The notes under the pieces were generated by a model. It searched no databases. It was not told where the DNA came from and saw only the letters and a list, made by a program, of their open reading frames with translations. From positions 1 through 59,991 of the IMG/VR virus record IMGVR_UViG_3300038426_000231: 59,991 nucleotides of DNA. One strand, given 5' to 3'. Both the position numbers and the translations under genes were made by a program. This document shows, piece by piece, positions 1 to 7,268 of this stretch; the stretch's first letter is position 1; the number at the start of each line of letters is the position of its first letter. The stretch comes from a virus.

Positions 1-441
1 ATGACTTTCTTCAAGGCCCAAAAGCCACAGGCCACGTCGATCTCGTTCACGGTTCTCGGCCATCCAGAGCCCCAAGGCTCCACGCGCGCCTTCCTGATGG
101 CAGGACGCCCCCGTGTCACCAGCGACAACGCCAAAATGAAGCCTTGGCGTCAGCAGGTCGGCTGGACAGCACTTCGTGTGCGGCCTGGTGCGCAGATTTT
201 CGCAGCACAGCACGTTCCCGTCAAAGCGCGTTTCGAGTTTTATTTGGCTCCTCCCATCAAGATGCCCAAAGGCCGTTCTTGGCCAGCCGTCAAACCTGAT
301 CTGGACAAACTCTGCCGGGCCACGTTTGATGCCTTGACGGGCATTCTTTGGATCGACGATGGCCAAGTCGTCGATCTTGCTGCTGTCAAGCAATATGGCT
401 TGCCGGAACGTACTGAAATCACCGTAGAAATCGCGGCATAA
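1..441 (+). CDS. rusA: RusA-family Holliday junction resolvase
   Basis: This 146-residue protein matches the RusA endodeoxyribonuclease family in size and motif order. RusA enzymes cut Holliday junctions as Mg-dependent dimers during phage recombination and before packaging. An N-terminal GHPEPQGSTRAF segment (about residues 20-31) is the usual family start. The catalytic block KPDLDKL (residues 98-104) is followed by FDALTG (109-114) and WIDDGQV (117-123). D100, D102 and D119/D120 fit the conserved acidic residues, and K103 the conserved lysine. The gene opens at the first base of the window, so its ribosome binding site cannot be seen. It precedes the glycosyltransferase cassette by 9 bases and probably ends an early rightward transcript. 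The assignment is confident; activity is inferred from intact acidic residues. Confidence 0.9.
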   Translation: MTFFKAQKPQATSISFTVLGHPEPQGSTRAFLMAGRPRVTSDNAKMKPWRQQVGWTALRVRPGAQIFAAQHVPVKARFEFYLAPPIKMPKGRSWPAVKPDLDKLCRATFDALTGILWIDDGQVVDLAAVKQYGLPERTEITVEIAA

Positions 442-450
442 AGGATTTCC

Positions 451-1686
451 ATGACAAATAAAAAACCGTTTCCTCTTCTGATTTTGAGTGATGCGCCTTC
501 GGCCACCAGCGGCCTCGGCCGCATTACCAAAGACTTGGCGATGCATATTCACGAACACATGGGCGACGTGTGCCGCGTGGCAACCTTGGGCTACGGAGGC
601 CCCGGTTCCAACAAACTTGGCTTCTCTCAATATGTGATTGAAGGCATGAGCGATTGGGTCATTCCCACTCTGCCGCAAGTCTGGGAAGACTTTGCCGGAC
701 AGGAAATTGGCGCCATTCTTACCATCTGGGATGCCAGTCGGCTCACTTGGTTTTCCCAACCAGGTCGTTGCGAACTCTTAGCCTCAAATCCTGTTTTGCG
801 CACATGGCTCCAACAGACACCCTTTCAGCGCTGGGGATATTTCCCACTCGATGCCGAGGGACACGGCGGCAAGCTGAGTTTCCCCCTCCAGCAAACGCTG
901 CTCGGCTTTGATCGCATTCTTGCCTATGGTCATTGGGCCAAAGATCTCATCGAGCAGTCCATCGGTTCAACAGAAGCAGCCAAGCGCGATCTTGATTCCC
1001 TGCCCCACGGCATCGATACAGAGGTTTTCTACGAAGAAAATCGTCTCCTCTGCCGCCAGCTTTTCTATAAACTCACTGGCGCGCAAACCATGAAACAGAC
1101 GCATCCTCCCATCACCGAAGACACTTTGCTAATCGGCATCGTAGCCACCAATCAAAACCGGAAAGATTGGGCATTAGGGATTGAAACCGTAGCCTTGGAG
1201 GCAAAGAACCGCAAGGTCCTGCTCTGGATTCACACCGATCAACTAGAGCGTTCTTGTTCGATTCCGGCGTTGTTGATCGATCATGGCCTGTTGGATAAGG
1301 CTGTCGTCTCTCTCGGCTATCTCTCCGACGAAAGAATGGCGCAGGCATATTCAGCCTGCAATGTAACGCTCGGCATCGGTTCCGGCGAAGGTTTTGGTTA
1401 TCCACTCGCGGAGTCTCTGGCTTGCGGAACGCCCGTCCTCCACGGCAATTACGGTGGCGGTGCCGAAATCATTCCGGAAGAGATGCGGATTGAGCCCATT
1501 GCCTATCGGTCAGAGGGCTTGTACAGCTCAAGACGCCCAGTCTTCGATCCACAAGACTGGGCTGATCGGGTGGAACAATACTCCGATCAAAGAACCGCAC
1601 TCGATGCGCAATACGCGTGGTCGAATCTCTGGCCACGGTGGCATGCCTGGATCGAGCGAGGAATGGAGCACAAACATGAGTCTTGA
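451..1686 (+). CDS. GT-B glycosyltransferase (GT4-like)
   Basis: The 411-residue protein looks like a GT-B fold, family-4-type glycosyltransferase that moves a sugar from a nucleotide-sugar donor. Residues near 8-22 (ILSDAPSATSGLGRIT) form the N-terminal glycine-rich loop. The C-terminal donor-site block around residues 308-335 reads GIGSGEGFGYPLAESLACG then TPVLHGNYGGGAEI, with the typical E-x7-E arrangement. The start at 451 follows AAGGATTTCC. The 3' end overlaps the next gene by 11 bases, suggesting translational coupling in one operon with two methyltransferase-like genes, an acetyltransferase and more glycosyltransferases. The acceptor is unknown: phage DNA, a virion protein or host envelope sugar are all possible. 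Confidence 0.85.
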   Translation: MTNKKPFPLLILSDAPSATSGLGRITKDLAMHIHEHMGDVCRVATLGYGGPGSNKLGFSQYVIEGMSDWVIPTLPQVWEDFAGQEIGAILTIWDASRLTWFSQPGRCELLASNPVLRTWLQQTPFQRWGYFPLDAEGHGGKLSFPLQQTLLGFDRILAYGHWAKDLIEQSIGSTEAAKRDLDSLPHGIDTEVFYEENRLLCRQLFYKLTGAQTMKQTHPPITEDTLLIGIVATNQNRKDWALGIETVALEAKNRKVLLWIHTDQLERSCSIPALLIDHGLLDKAVVSLGYLSDERMAQAYSACNVTLGIGSGEGFGYPLAESLACGTPVLHGNYGGGAEIIPEEMRIEPIAYRSEGLYSSRRPVFDPQDWADRVEQYSDQRTALDAQYAWSNLWPRWHAWIERGMEHKHES

Positions 1687-2227
1687 ACGTGCACTTGCAA
1701 TCTCCGGTTGGATGACAGAAGCCGAACTGTTCTATCTGGCCACGACCGCATCCCGCAGTCAGCAAATTGCTGAAATTGGTTCCTGGCAAGGCCGCAGCAC
1801 GCGTGCTCTGGCTGATCATACGTGCGGCATTGTCTGTGCCGTCGATACCTGGAAGGGATCGGCGGAAGAATGGCATATTGCGGAGCTGAAAGACAAACCT
1901 CTCAACTGGCTCTTCAACACTTTTTGCGCCAACATGTCCGATCTGTCCAACGTTCTGCCTTATCAGATGACTTCGCTTGAAGCGGCAGAGCATTTCCTCA
2001 CTGCGGGCACCCGCTTTGACTTCATCTTTCTCGATGCCAGCCACGATTACGAGAATGTAGCGGCAGATATTCGTGCCTGGCAACCATTGCTTTGTCCGGA
2101 CGGCATCTTTGCTGGCCACGATTACAATCCGCCCACCTTTCCCGGCGTCGTTCAAGCCGTTCATGAGCTGGTTCCCCGCTTTCGCGTTCTCGAAGGCACC
2201 GCACTCTGGACTACGGAGGCAGCATGA
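1676..2227 (+). CDS. Class I SAM-dependent methyltransferase
   Basis: This is a 183-residue Rossmann-fold methyltransferase of the small Methyltransf_24 type. Motif I is AEIGSWQGRSTRALA (residues 32-46), the acidic end of strand 2 is VCAVDTWKG (53-61), and the strand 4 region is FDFIFLDASHDYENV (114-128). A late GHDY (147-150) is usual for this family, which often acts on sugars. I placed the start at the ATG at 1676, overlapping the upstream gene, because the longer in-frame extension runs back through the glycosyltransferase. It sits between sugar-transfer genes, so methylation of a transferred sugar is the simplest role. The substrate is inferred from context only. Confidence 0.8.
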   Translation: MSLERALAISGWMTEAELFYLATTASRSQQIAEIGSWQGRSTRALADHTCGIVCAVDTWKGSAEEWHIAELKDKPLNWLFNTFCANMSDLSNVLPYQMTSLEAAEHFLTAGTRFDFIFLDASHDYENVAADIRAWQPLLCPDGIFAGHDYNPPTFPGVVQAVHELVPRFRVLEGTALWTTEAA

Positions 2228-2844
2228 TCGAAATCCTCGATTTTACTCTCGACAATTCCTATCTCGATGGCGCTTTGCCCGTTCCTCCCTTCCCTCAGGA
2301 GCCAATCTATCCGGATTGGCCCTCGGCTTGGAAAGGGCTTGAAAGCGTTCTGCCCGCCCTGCTCACCCGATTTCATGTCGGGTGTGATCGTGCGCTTGAA
2401 TTTGGCGTGGAATATGGCTACTCCACCGCTGCCCTGGCACAGCTCTTCCAGTCCGTTCTTGGCATTGACACTTTTGTTGGCGATCAACACTCCGATCTTC
2501 AGCTCGGTGGCGGTCAAACTCTGGCCCGGTCAGATTTTTATGCCTACACCCAAAAAAATCTGGAGCGCTGGCCCAACATCAAACTCGTACAAACCGACTA
2601 TCAAACCTGGACGGAAACCGATGATAGCCGCTATGACCTGATCCACGTCGACATCGTCCACACCTTTGAAGACACCTTCGCCTGTGGCCGCTGGGCTGTC
2701 GATCACGCGCCTGTAGTCATCTTTCACGACACTGAAAGTTTTTCTGAAGTCAAGCATGCCGTCGCAGCCATTGCGGAAGAAGCTGGTCGCCAATTCTACA
2801 ACTATCCCTATTGCTACGGGCTAGGAATCCTGGTGAACGAATGA
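2224..2844 (+). CDS. Second SAM methyltransferase-like protein
   Basis: This 206-residue protein has a methyltransferase-type Rossmann core. ALEFGVEYGYSTAALA (about residues 57-72) resembles motif I, LGIDTF (79-84) carries the strand 2 acid, YDLIHVDIVHTFEDT (139-153) is the strand 4 region, and VVIFHDTES (164-172) resembles the late motif. It shares general architecture with the gene immediately upstream but little identical sequence. Its ATG overlaps the previous stop in an ATGA arrangement, and its own stop overlaps the next start the same way, so the cassette is translationally coupled. Sugar or nucleobase methylation is possible; the target cannot be read from sequence. Confidence 0.7.
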   Translation: MIEILDFTLDNSYLDGALPVPPFPQEPIYPDWPSAWKGLESVLPALLTRFHVGCDRALEFGVEYGYSTAALAQLFQSVLGIDTFVGDQHSDLQLGGGQTLARSDFYAYTQKNLERWPNIKLVQTDYQTWTETDDSRYDLIHVDIVHTFEDTFACGRWAVDHAPVVIFHDTESFSEVKHAVAAIAEEAGRQFYNYPYCYGLGILVNE

Positions 2845-3623
2845 CGTTGAATGTCTGTGCCATCTTCCGCAACGAGGCGCTTTATCTGCGCGAGTGGATC
2901 GAGTTCCACCGCCTTGTCGGTGTTGACAAGTTTTTTCTTTACCACAATCGTTCCGCCGACAATTGGCAAACCATTCTGCAACCCTACATCGCAAGCGGAG
3001 TCGTCGAAATTACCGAATGGCCTCATCTGCCGCCCTGCCAGGTCAATGCCTATCAGGACTGCATCAACAAACGCCATGGTCAAGACGAATGGATGGCCTT
3101 TATCGATTGCGATGAATTCCTCTGGTCCCCACGCTTCTCTACCCTGCCCGAGGCTCTGGCCACCTTCCCTTCTTCGTGGGGTGCGGTTGGCGTTAATTGG
3201 ATGTGTTTTGGCTCCGGAGGTCAGGCAGAGTGGGAAGACCGCTTGGTCCTTGAGCGTTTCATCTGGCGTCCTGCGGAACAAGGATTCTTCAACCGCCACA
3301 TCAAGAGCATCGTGCGCATGGATCAGGTAGTCAACAACAGCGGCGATCCACACTTCTTTTATGCCGAACGCGGCACCTTCAATGAGGTGGGAGAACCAAT
3401 CACCTACGCTGAATCGCGGCAGCAATCGCAAATCCTTCGCATCAATCACTACTGCACCAAGTCGCGGCAAGAGTGGCTTACGCGCAATCTCTCCGGCAAG
3501 CCCGACCGCAATGGGGAAAATTTCGTTGGCGACGAAAATATCTACAACGTCTTCCAGCCGCAGGATGTTGAAGATCATGAAATCCAGCGCTATCTTCCCG
3601 TGCTGAAAGAGAGATGCGCATGA
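2841..3623 (+). CDS. Glycosyltransferase, GT92/DUF23-like
   Basis: The 260-residue protein fits the GT-A type family often called Glyco_tranf_2_4 or GT92-like. The N-terminal block [19 protein letters not shown] (residues 4-22) followed by [18 protein letters not shown] is the family signature. [12 protein letters not shown] (about 84-95) holds the metal-binding acidic motif (DCDEF). The start at 2841 was chosen over an in-frame ATG 30 bases earlier because it forms the ATGA overlap seen at the other junctions of this cassette. It probably adds a sugar to the same acceptor as its neighbours. Acceptor identity is unknown. Confidence 0.82.
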   Translation: MTLNVCAIFRNEALYLREWIEFHRLVGVDKFFLYHNRSADNWQTILQPYIASGVVEITEWPHLPPCQVNAYQDCINKRHGQDEWMAFIDCDEFLWSPRFSTLPEALATFPSSWGAVGVNWMCFGSGGQAEWEDRLVLERFIWRPAEQGFFNRHIKSIVRMDQVVNNSGDPHFFYAERGTFNEVGEPITYAESRQQSQILRINHYCTKSRQEWLTRNLSGKPDRNGENFVGDENIYNVFQPQDVEDHEIQRYLPVLKERCA

Positions 3624-4183
3624 ATCTGAATCACTATGTTGCAACGGGGCTGGCCACCGCTGGACGACACAGTTATTCCGATGAGTTTCTAACGCTACTC
3701 AGTTGGGGTGAGGGCTCTCGTCTCCATGTCGGCAGCTTCACATCGATCGGGGCCGAAGTCGAAATCTTTCTCGGTGGCAATCATCATTATGACTGGGCTA
3801 CCACCTATCCGTTCCCGGCCTTTTCAGCATCTTTTCCGGCAGCAGCCGACATCGGTGGCCATCCCTATTCCAATGGAGATGTGGTAATCGGCAGCGATGT
3901 ATGGATCGGTCGCGGCGTAACCATTCTTTCCGGTATCTCCATCGGCAATGGTGCTGTCATCGCCGCACGTTCGGTCGTAGCCAAAGACGTACCTGCTTAT
4001 ATGGTCGTCGGGGGCAACCCGGCACGACGCATCAAAGACCGGTTCTCGCAAGAAGTTGTAGAAGAGCTGCAACGTCTGCAATGGTGGCAATTTGACGACG
4101 CCACTCTGAATTCCCTGATGCCTTATCTATTGAGCCCAAATGTAGAGGCGCTGCTATCAGCAGCTAGGAGAATCACGCAATGA
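3620..4183 (+). CDS. Left-handed beta-helix acetyltransferase (CatB-like)
   Basis: This is a 187-residue hexapeptide-repeat acyltransferase resembling the xenobiotic/CatB group, which usually moves an acetyl group from acetyl-CoA to a sugar or small hydroxylated acceptor. [12 protein letters not shown] (about residues 53-64) contains the likely catalytic histidine region. Repeats run through [20 protein letters not shown] then [20 protein letters not shown], ending in [12 protein letters not shown], the common family end. The length is close to the usual 200 or so residues. Start 3620 gives an ATGA overlap; an ATG at 3614 is also in frame. In a phage glycosylation cassette, O-acetylation of a transferred sugar is the natural inference. 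Confidence 0.85.
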   Translation: MNLNHYVATGLATAGRHSYSDEFLTLLSWGEGSRLHVGSFTSIGAEVEIFLGGNHHYDWATTYPFPAFSASFPAAADIGGHPYSNGDVVIGSDVWIGRGVTILSGISIGNGAVIAARSVVAKDVPAYMVVGGNPARRIKDRFSQEVVEELQRLQWWQFDDATLNSLMPYLLSPNVEALLSAARRITQ

Positions 4184-4779
4184 AACTGTCTTTTATTATT
4201 GGCGCTTTTAATCGTCCCGGTCGACTGCGTACCTGTCTGGCGTCGCTAGCCGATCAAACCTTCACCGATTGGGAAGCAGTTGTGGTCGACAACTCTGATC
4301 AGCCCGAAGCGATTGAACTGCAGCGGGAGTATGCCAAAGTCGATCCACGCATTCGTTACGAACACATCGGCGAACGCGCCTTCGATCCACGCATCGGTAT
4401 CCGTTCTCTTTACACGGCCACTGAAATCGGCGTCGAAATGACCACCGGAGAATGGCTCTGTTATCCCAACGATGATTCCTACTACTGTCCCTGGTTTGCC
4501 GAACGAATGCTGGCGCACGCCGAGGCCAACAATCTGGAATTCGTTTATTGCGATATTGTGATTGGTCGGCCAGACATTGCGCACTATCCCCTAAGCTGCC
4601 AGCCGTGGGCCTGTGCTGTCGACAAAACCTGCTACATGTTTAAGCGGGAGTGGTTCCAACCCTTCCCCGAGCAATTTACCGGGCAATACGGCGTAGCAGA
4701 CGGTCTGCTGGTCAATGCCCTGGCCGCACGCGGCATCCGCCACGGCAAACTACCTCAACTGCTTGTTGTCCACAACTAA
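4180..4779 (+). CDS. GT2 family glycosyltransferase
   Basis: This 199-residue GT-A glycosyltransferase begins [20 protein letters not shown], the classic family-2 N-terminus, with [11 protein letters not shown] at about residues 35-45 and CYPNDDSYY (about 88-96) as the acidic metal-binding motif. It is shorter than many GT2 enzymes but the core is complete. The start overlaps the upstream acetyltransferase stop as ATGA. It is followed by a strong Shine-Dalgarno sequence for another GT2 gene. Together these imply stepwise assembly of a short modified glycan. The sugar donor is unknown. Confidence 0.82.
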   Translation: MKLSFIIGAFNRPGRLRTCLASLADQTFTDWEAVVVDNSDQPEAIELQREYAKVDPRIRYEHIGERAFDPRIGIRSLYTATEIGVEMTTGEWLCYPNDDSYYCPWFAERMLAHAEANNLEFVYCDIVIGRPDIAHYPLSCQPWACAVDKTCYMFKREWFQPFPEQFTGQYGVADGLLVNALAARGIRHGKLPQLLVVHN

Positions 4780-4789
4780 AGGAGGTGTG

Positions 4790-5500
4790 ATGAATCCGGT
4801 CTTGATTCTCACCCACAATTGCCTGGATCTGACCAAAAAATGCGTTGCAAGCGTGCGGGCGCAAGACATTGAAACTGCCGTCGAAATCATTGATAATGGC
4901 TCCACAGATGGAACGGAAAACTGGCTAGCGGAAAACAGTCCAACCGCCACCGACGATTGGAAGATGACGGCGATTCTGAACCATGCAAACCTCGGCGTAA
5001 GTTCTCAGTGGAATCGTGGCTTGGACTTCTTTTTCAATGGCGTACGTGCCGAGCATGTGCTGATCGTGAATAACGACACGATTTTACCTAGTTGGTTCTA
5101 CCGTGAATTGCTGAGTTACGAGGTGCCATTCATCAGCGGCACCACTGTCGACCAGATGGAACAGATCGCCACCCCACGCCATCCGCAGGCGGCAGCGGAT
5201 GCACCTGACTTTTCCGCATTCTTGATTCGCCGTGAAGCTTGGCAGAAGGTCGGTTCCTTCGATGAGCGCATGAAGAATTATTATTCTGATAATGACTGGC
5301 ATGTGCGTGCGCATCGAGCAGGCATCACGCTCTGGAATAGCGGCATTCCGTTTTATCATGAGCGCAGTTCTACGCTCAAGCAGGCATCGGAAAAAGAGCG
5401 CCGCATGCTTGAGTTGCAATCGTTGGCAGATGAAGAAGTATTTGTTTCCATTTACGGCTGTTCTACCTGGCAACCAGCCTATGCGGAGTTGTTCCAGTAG
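4790..5500 (+). CDS. GT2 family glycosyltransferase, end of cassette
   Basis: The 236-residue protein is another GT-A glycosyltransferase. It starts MNPVLILTHNCLDLTKKCV, has EIIDNGSTDGTENWL (about residues 32-46), and VLIVNNDTILPSWFY (about 89-103) with the NND acidic motif. SYSD/NYYSDNDWHVRAHRAG-type residues near 165 fit the acceptor side. The ATG at 4790 is preceded by AAAGGAGGTGTG, the strongest ribosome binding site of the cassette, and the in-frame extension upstream is rejected for that reason. A 14-bp perfect hairpin begins 3 bases after the stop, so this is the last gene of the transcript. Confidence 0.85.
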   Translation: MNPVLILTHNCLDLTKKCVASVRAQDIETAVEIIDNGSTDGTENWLAENSPTATDDWKMTAILNHANLGVSSQWNRGLDFFFNGVRAEHVLIVNNDTILPSWFYRELLSYEVPFISGTTVDQMEQIATPRHPQAAADAPDFSAFLIRREAWQKVGSFDERMKNYYSDNDWHVRAHRAGITLWNSGIPFYHERSSTLKQASEKERRMLELQSLADEEVFVSIYGCSTWQPAYAELFQ

Positions 5501-5502
5501 CC

Positions 5503-5554
5503 AAACAGCGCGAACCAGCAGTGAGCAGAATCTGCCAAGAGGTTCGCGCTGTTT
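5503..5554 (+). terminator. Hairpin ending the glycosylation operon
   Basis: AAACAGCGCGAACC (5503-5516) pairs perfectly with GGTTCGCGCTGTTT (5541-5554) around a 24-base loop. It starts three bases after the last glycosyltransferase stop. There is no long T run after it, so it may be a Rho-assisted end or an RNA-stabilising hairpin rather than a textbook intrinsic terminator. Confidence 0.55.
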
Positions 5555-5686
5555 GCAAATAGATGATTCAGAAGAAGATTTGCGATGGTGCGTGACCGCT
5601 GTCACAATAAAATTCGAATCCGTAAGGCCGGTACGCGAAAAACTGTACCTATCTTCTTTGAATGCAGCACGCTAGAATGGATAGGG
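5555..5686 (+). promoter_or_regulatory. Leader-like segment before the repeat array
   Basis: This 132-base segment lies between the operon-ending hairpin and the first repeat and holds no convincing gene. It contains a small dyad GTGAC-CGCT-GTCAC (5592-5605) whose right arm, GTCACAAT, copies the first eight bases of the repeat. A TAGAAT hexamer at 5673-5678 would place a transcription start close to the first repeat, but no good -35 box is visible at normal spacing. Because the first four repeats downstream are identical and later ones decay, this is the side where a CRISPR leader would be expected. Confidence 0.4.
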
Positions 5687-6152
5687 GTCACAATGGAGTT
5701 GAAGTGCATCGAGCAGATGCAACTGATGTCCTGGTACAACACGTCTTTGCGGGACGGGGTCACAATGGAGTTGAAGTGCATCGAGCAGATGCAACGCTAC
5801 CCGAGCTGAACGGTACCCGCAGCCAACGGAGTCACAATGGAGTTGAAGTGCATCGAGCAGATGCAACGCGCGTCAGCCTCCGCAGTTTCTCAGCGGTTTC
5901 CGTCACAATGGAGTTGAAGTGCATCGAGCAGATGCAACCGCCACGAAGACAGTGCCGTATTGATCCACCGCAGTCGCAATGGAGTTGAAGTGCATCGAGC
6001 AGATGCAACGGGTGGCAGATACTGTGGGGCTGGCCCCATACTGTTGCAACGGAGTTGAAGTGCATCGAGCAGATGCAACATTGCTATAGCTTGCAGCTCA
6101 AGCAAAGGATCACCAGTCGCAACGGAGTCGAAGTGCATCGTGCAGATGCAAC
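5687..6152 (+). CRISPR. Seven-repeat CRISPR-like array, no cas genes
   Basis: Seven copies of a 37-nt repeat begin at 5687, 5759, 5831, 5902, 5973, 6043 and 6116. They start GTCACAATGG and end GCAGATGCAAC. Six unique spacers of 35, 35, 34, 34, 33 and 36 nt separate them. Repeats 1-4 are identical. Repeat 5 has one change, repeat 6 three, and repeat 7 four, so decay runs left to right as in a leader-to-trailer array. The 3' part of each repeat folds as TGCATC-GAGCA-GATGCA. In repeat 6 the ends are GTTGCA and TGCAAC, the terminal inverted pair familiar from several type V repeats. No Cas effector or adaptation gene is visible in the window. The array could work with a host effector in trans, act as decoy RNA, or be an unrelated repeat RNA. 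Confidence 0.75.
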
Positions 6153-6279
6153 CGAGTTTCTGCTGGTTGTTGGCCATGGATGCATGAATCGTTACATCGG
6201 ACAGAGCCATTTAGATAATAAATTGCGAACTGTCGGTGTACCAACACGGGCAAAGTAAGAAGATGCGGGGAGGCCAGTC

Positions 6280-6558
6280 GTGGACGAACCGAAGATACCA
6301 GAAGACCTGAAAGACATCTACAAAGAAGCACAGATGAATACCGAGTGCGAAGGAACTTTCAACGATGGGTTTGTAGCTGAACTGATCGAGCGCATCGCGA
6401 AGTTGCAGGCCGAGAGAGATGCACTGTTGGTGGCGCTGAAAGAAGCAAAGGGATGGACAACGAATCCTGTTGTGCTTATCAATACGCTTGCGCATCAAGA
6501 GTGTCTGGATATGCACGCTAAGGTTGATGCAGCAATTTTACAGACCAAGAGCCACTAA
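6280..6558 (+). CDS. Small coiled-coil protein between the two arrays
   Basis: This 92-residue protein starts at GTG 6280 behind GGGGAGG, a good ribosome binding site, which supports it as a real gene. It is acidic at the N-terminus (MDEPKIPEDLKDIYKEAQ). A heptad-like stretch around residues 29-55 (VAELIERIAKLQAERDALLV) suggests a short coiled coil. I do not recognise the family; similar small proteins are common in phage early regions. It separates the intact array from the decayed repeats, so it may have inserted into a once continuous array, or the flanking RNA may control it. Confidence 0.6.
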   Translation: MDEPKIPEDLKDIYKEAQMNTECEGTFNDGFVAELIERIAKLQAERDALLVALKEAKGWTTNPVVLINTLAHQECLDMHAKVDAAILQTKSH

Positions 6559-6564
6559 CCAACG

Positions 6565-6855
6565 ATGGAGTGTCGCGGCAAGTGCGCTGCATAAGCGCAA
6601 CGACTTCAATTGCAGCCAAAAGTGCATCGAGCAGATGCAACTTAGTTCGTCATTATGTATGCTGAATGTATTTATGTCTTAATTCAGTTTGAGTGCATCG
6701 AGCAGATGCAACCTGCTTCAGGGTTTCAAACCCGTCAGCCACCACGGATCTCAACGCAGGTAAAGTGCATCGTGAAGATGCAACTGGTCAATGTTCAAAC
6801 TCACGTTCTGAATCGTCAGTAGCAATACGGTCTAAGTGCATCGAACAGATGCAAC
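6565..6855 (+). CRISPR. Decayed second array with the same repeat
   Basis: Repeat-like 37-mers end at 6641, 6712, 6784 and 6855, keeping the 71-72 base period of the first array. The copy at 6676-6712 differs from the intact repeat at 6 positions; those at 6748-6784 and 6819-6855 differ at about 8 each. The copy ending at 6641 keeps only its 3' 22 bases. Spacer-like intervals are 34, 35 and 34 nt and unique. The hairpin stem TGCATC/GATGCA is kept in all four while loop bases vary (GAGCA, GTGAA, GAACA). A further look-alike ends at 6601 with stem TGCGCT/AGCGCA, a compensated version, but it is out of period. This looks like the old end of the first array, split off by a gene. Confidence 0.6.
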
Positions 6856-6894
6856 TGGTTATAGCTATCCACCTTTCCTTTCCATAAGCAGTTG

Positions 6895-7241
6895 GCCCCA
6901 CCGCAGGGCATTGCATGCAGCCACTGCCGATTCATCCTGCACAACGCTTCGCCCAGTCAAGGCGAAGCCTATTAGCCCCACCGCAGGGCATTGCATGCAG
7001 CAGACCTTCCGAGCCATTGCCACAACCAATAGCCCAGTCAAGGCGAAGCCCATTGGCCCCACCGCAGGGCATTGCATGCAGCCACTACTAGCTCATCCTG
7101 CCACAACGCTCTGCTCAGTCAAGCGAAGCAGTTAGCCCCACCGCAGGTGGTGCATGCAGCAGACTTTCCCAGCGGTTGCCACAACCGATAGCCCAGTCAA
7201 GGCGAAGCCCATTGGCCCCACCGCAGGTGGAGGTTGCATTT
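6895..7241 (+). repeat. 80-bp tandem repeat, about 4.3 units
   Basis: Units start at 6895, 6975, 7056, 7135 and 7215, each opening GCCCCACCGCAGG. Each full unit has a conserved block ending in TGCATGCAGC, a variable stretch of about 29-30 bases, and CAGTCAAGGCGAAGC-type sequence. Units 1 and 3 resemble each other in the variable part, as do 2 and 4, so the real duplication unit may be 160 bp. Hairpins recur: CTTCGCC-CAGTCAA-GGCGAAG in unit 1, and a shifted CTGCT/AGCAG stem in unit 3. Unit 4 forms CGGTTG-CCA-CAACCG. The period is not a multiple of three and open frames through it look accidental, so a structured RNA or a protein-binding repeat is more likely than protein. Confidence 0.7.
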
Positions 7242-7268
7242 TTGCTGGCATTCGGTCAGGATGCTGGC

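Noticed and set aside
5662-5988. Open frames running through the CRISPR-like repeats (both strands)
   Set aside because: They arise because the 37-nt repeat lacks stops in some frames. They have no ribosome binding sites and the encoded repeats (HRADAT, LLDALQLHCD) just mirror the DNA repeat.
6836-7135. Repeat-bearing frame over the 80-bp tandem repeat
   Set aside because: The unit length is not a multiple of three, the frame is lost between units, and no start signal is present; a non-coding repeat explains it better.
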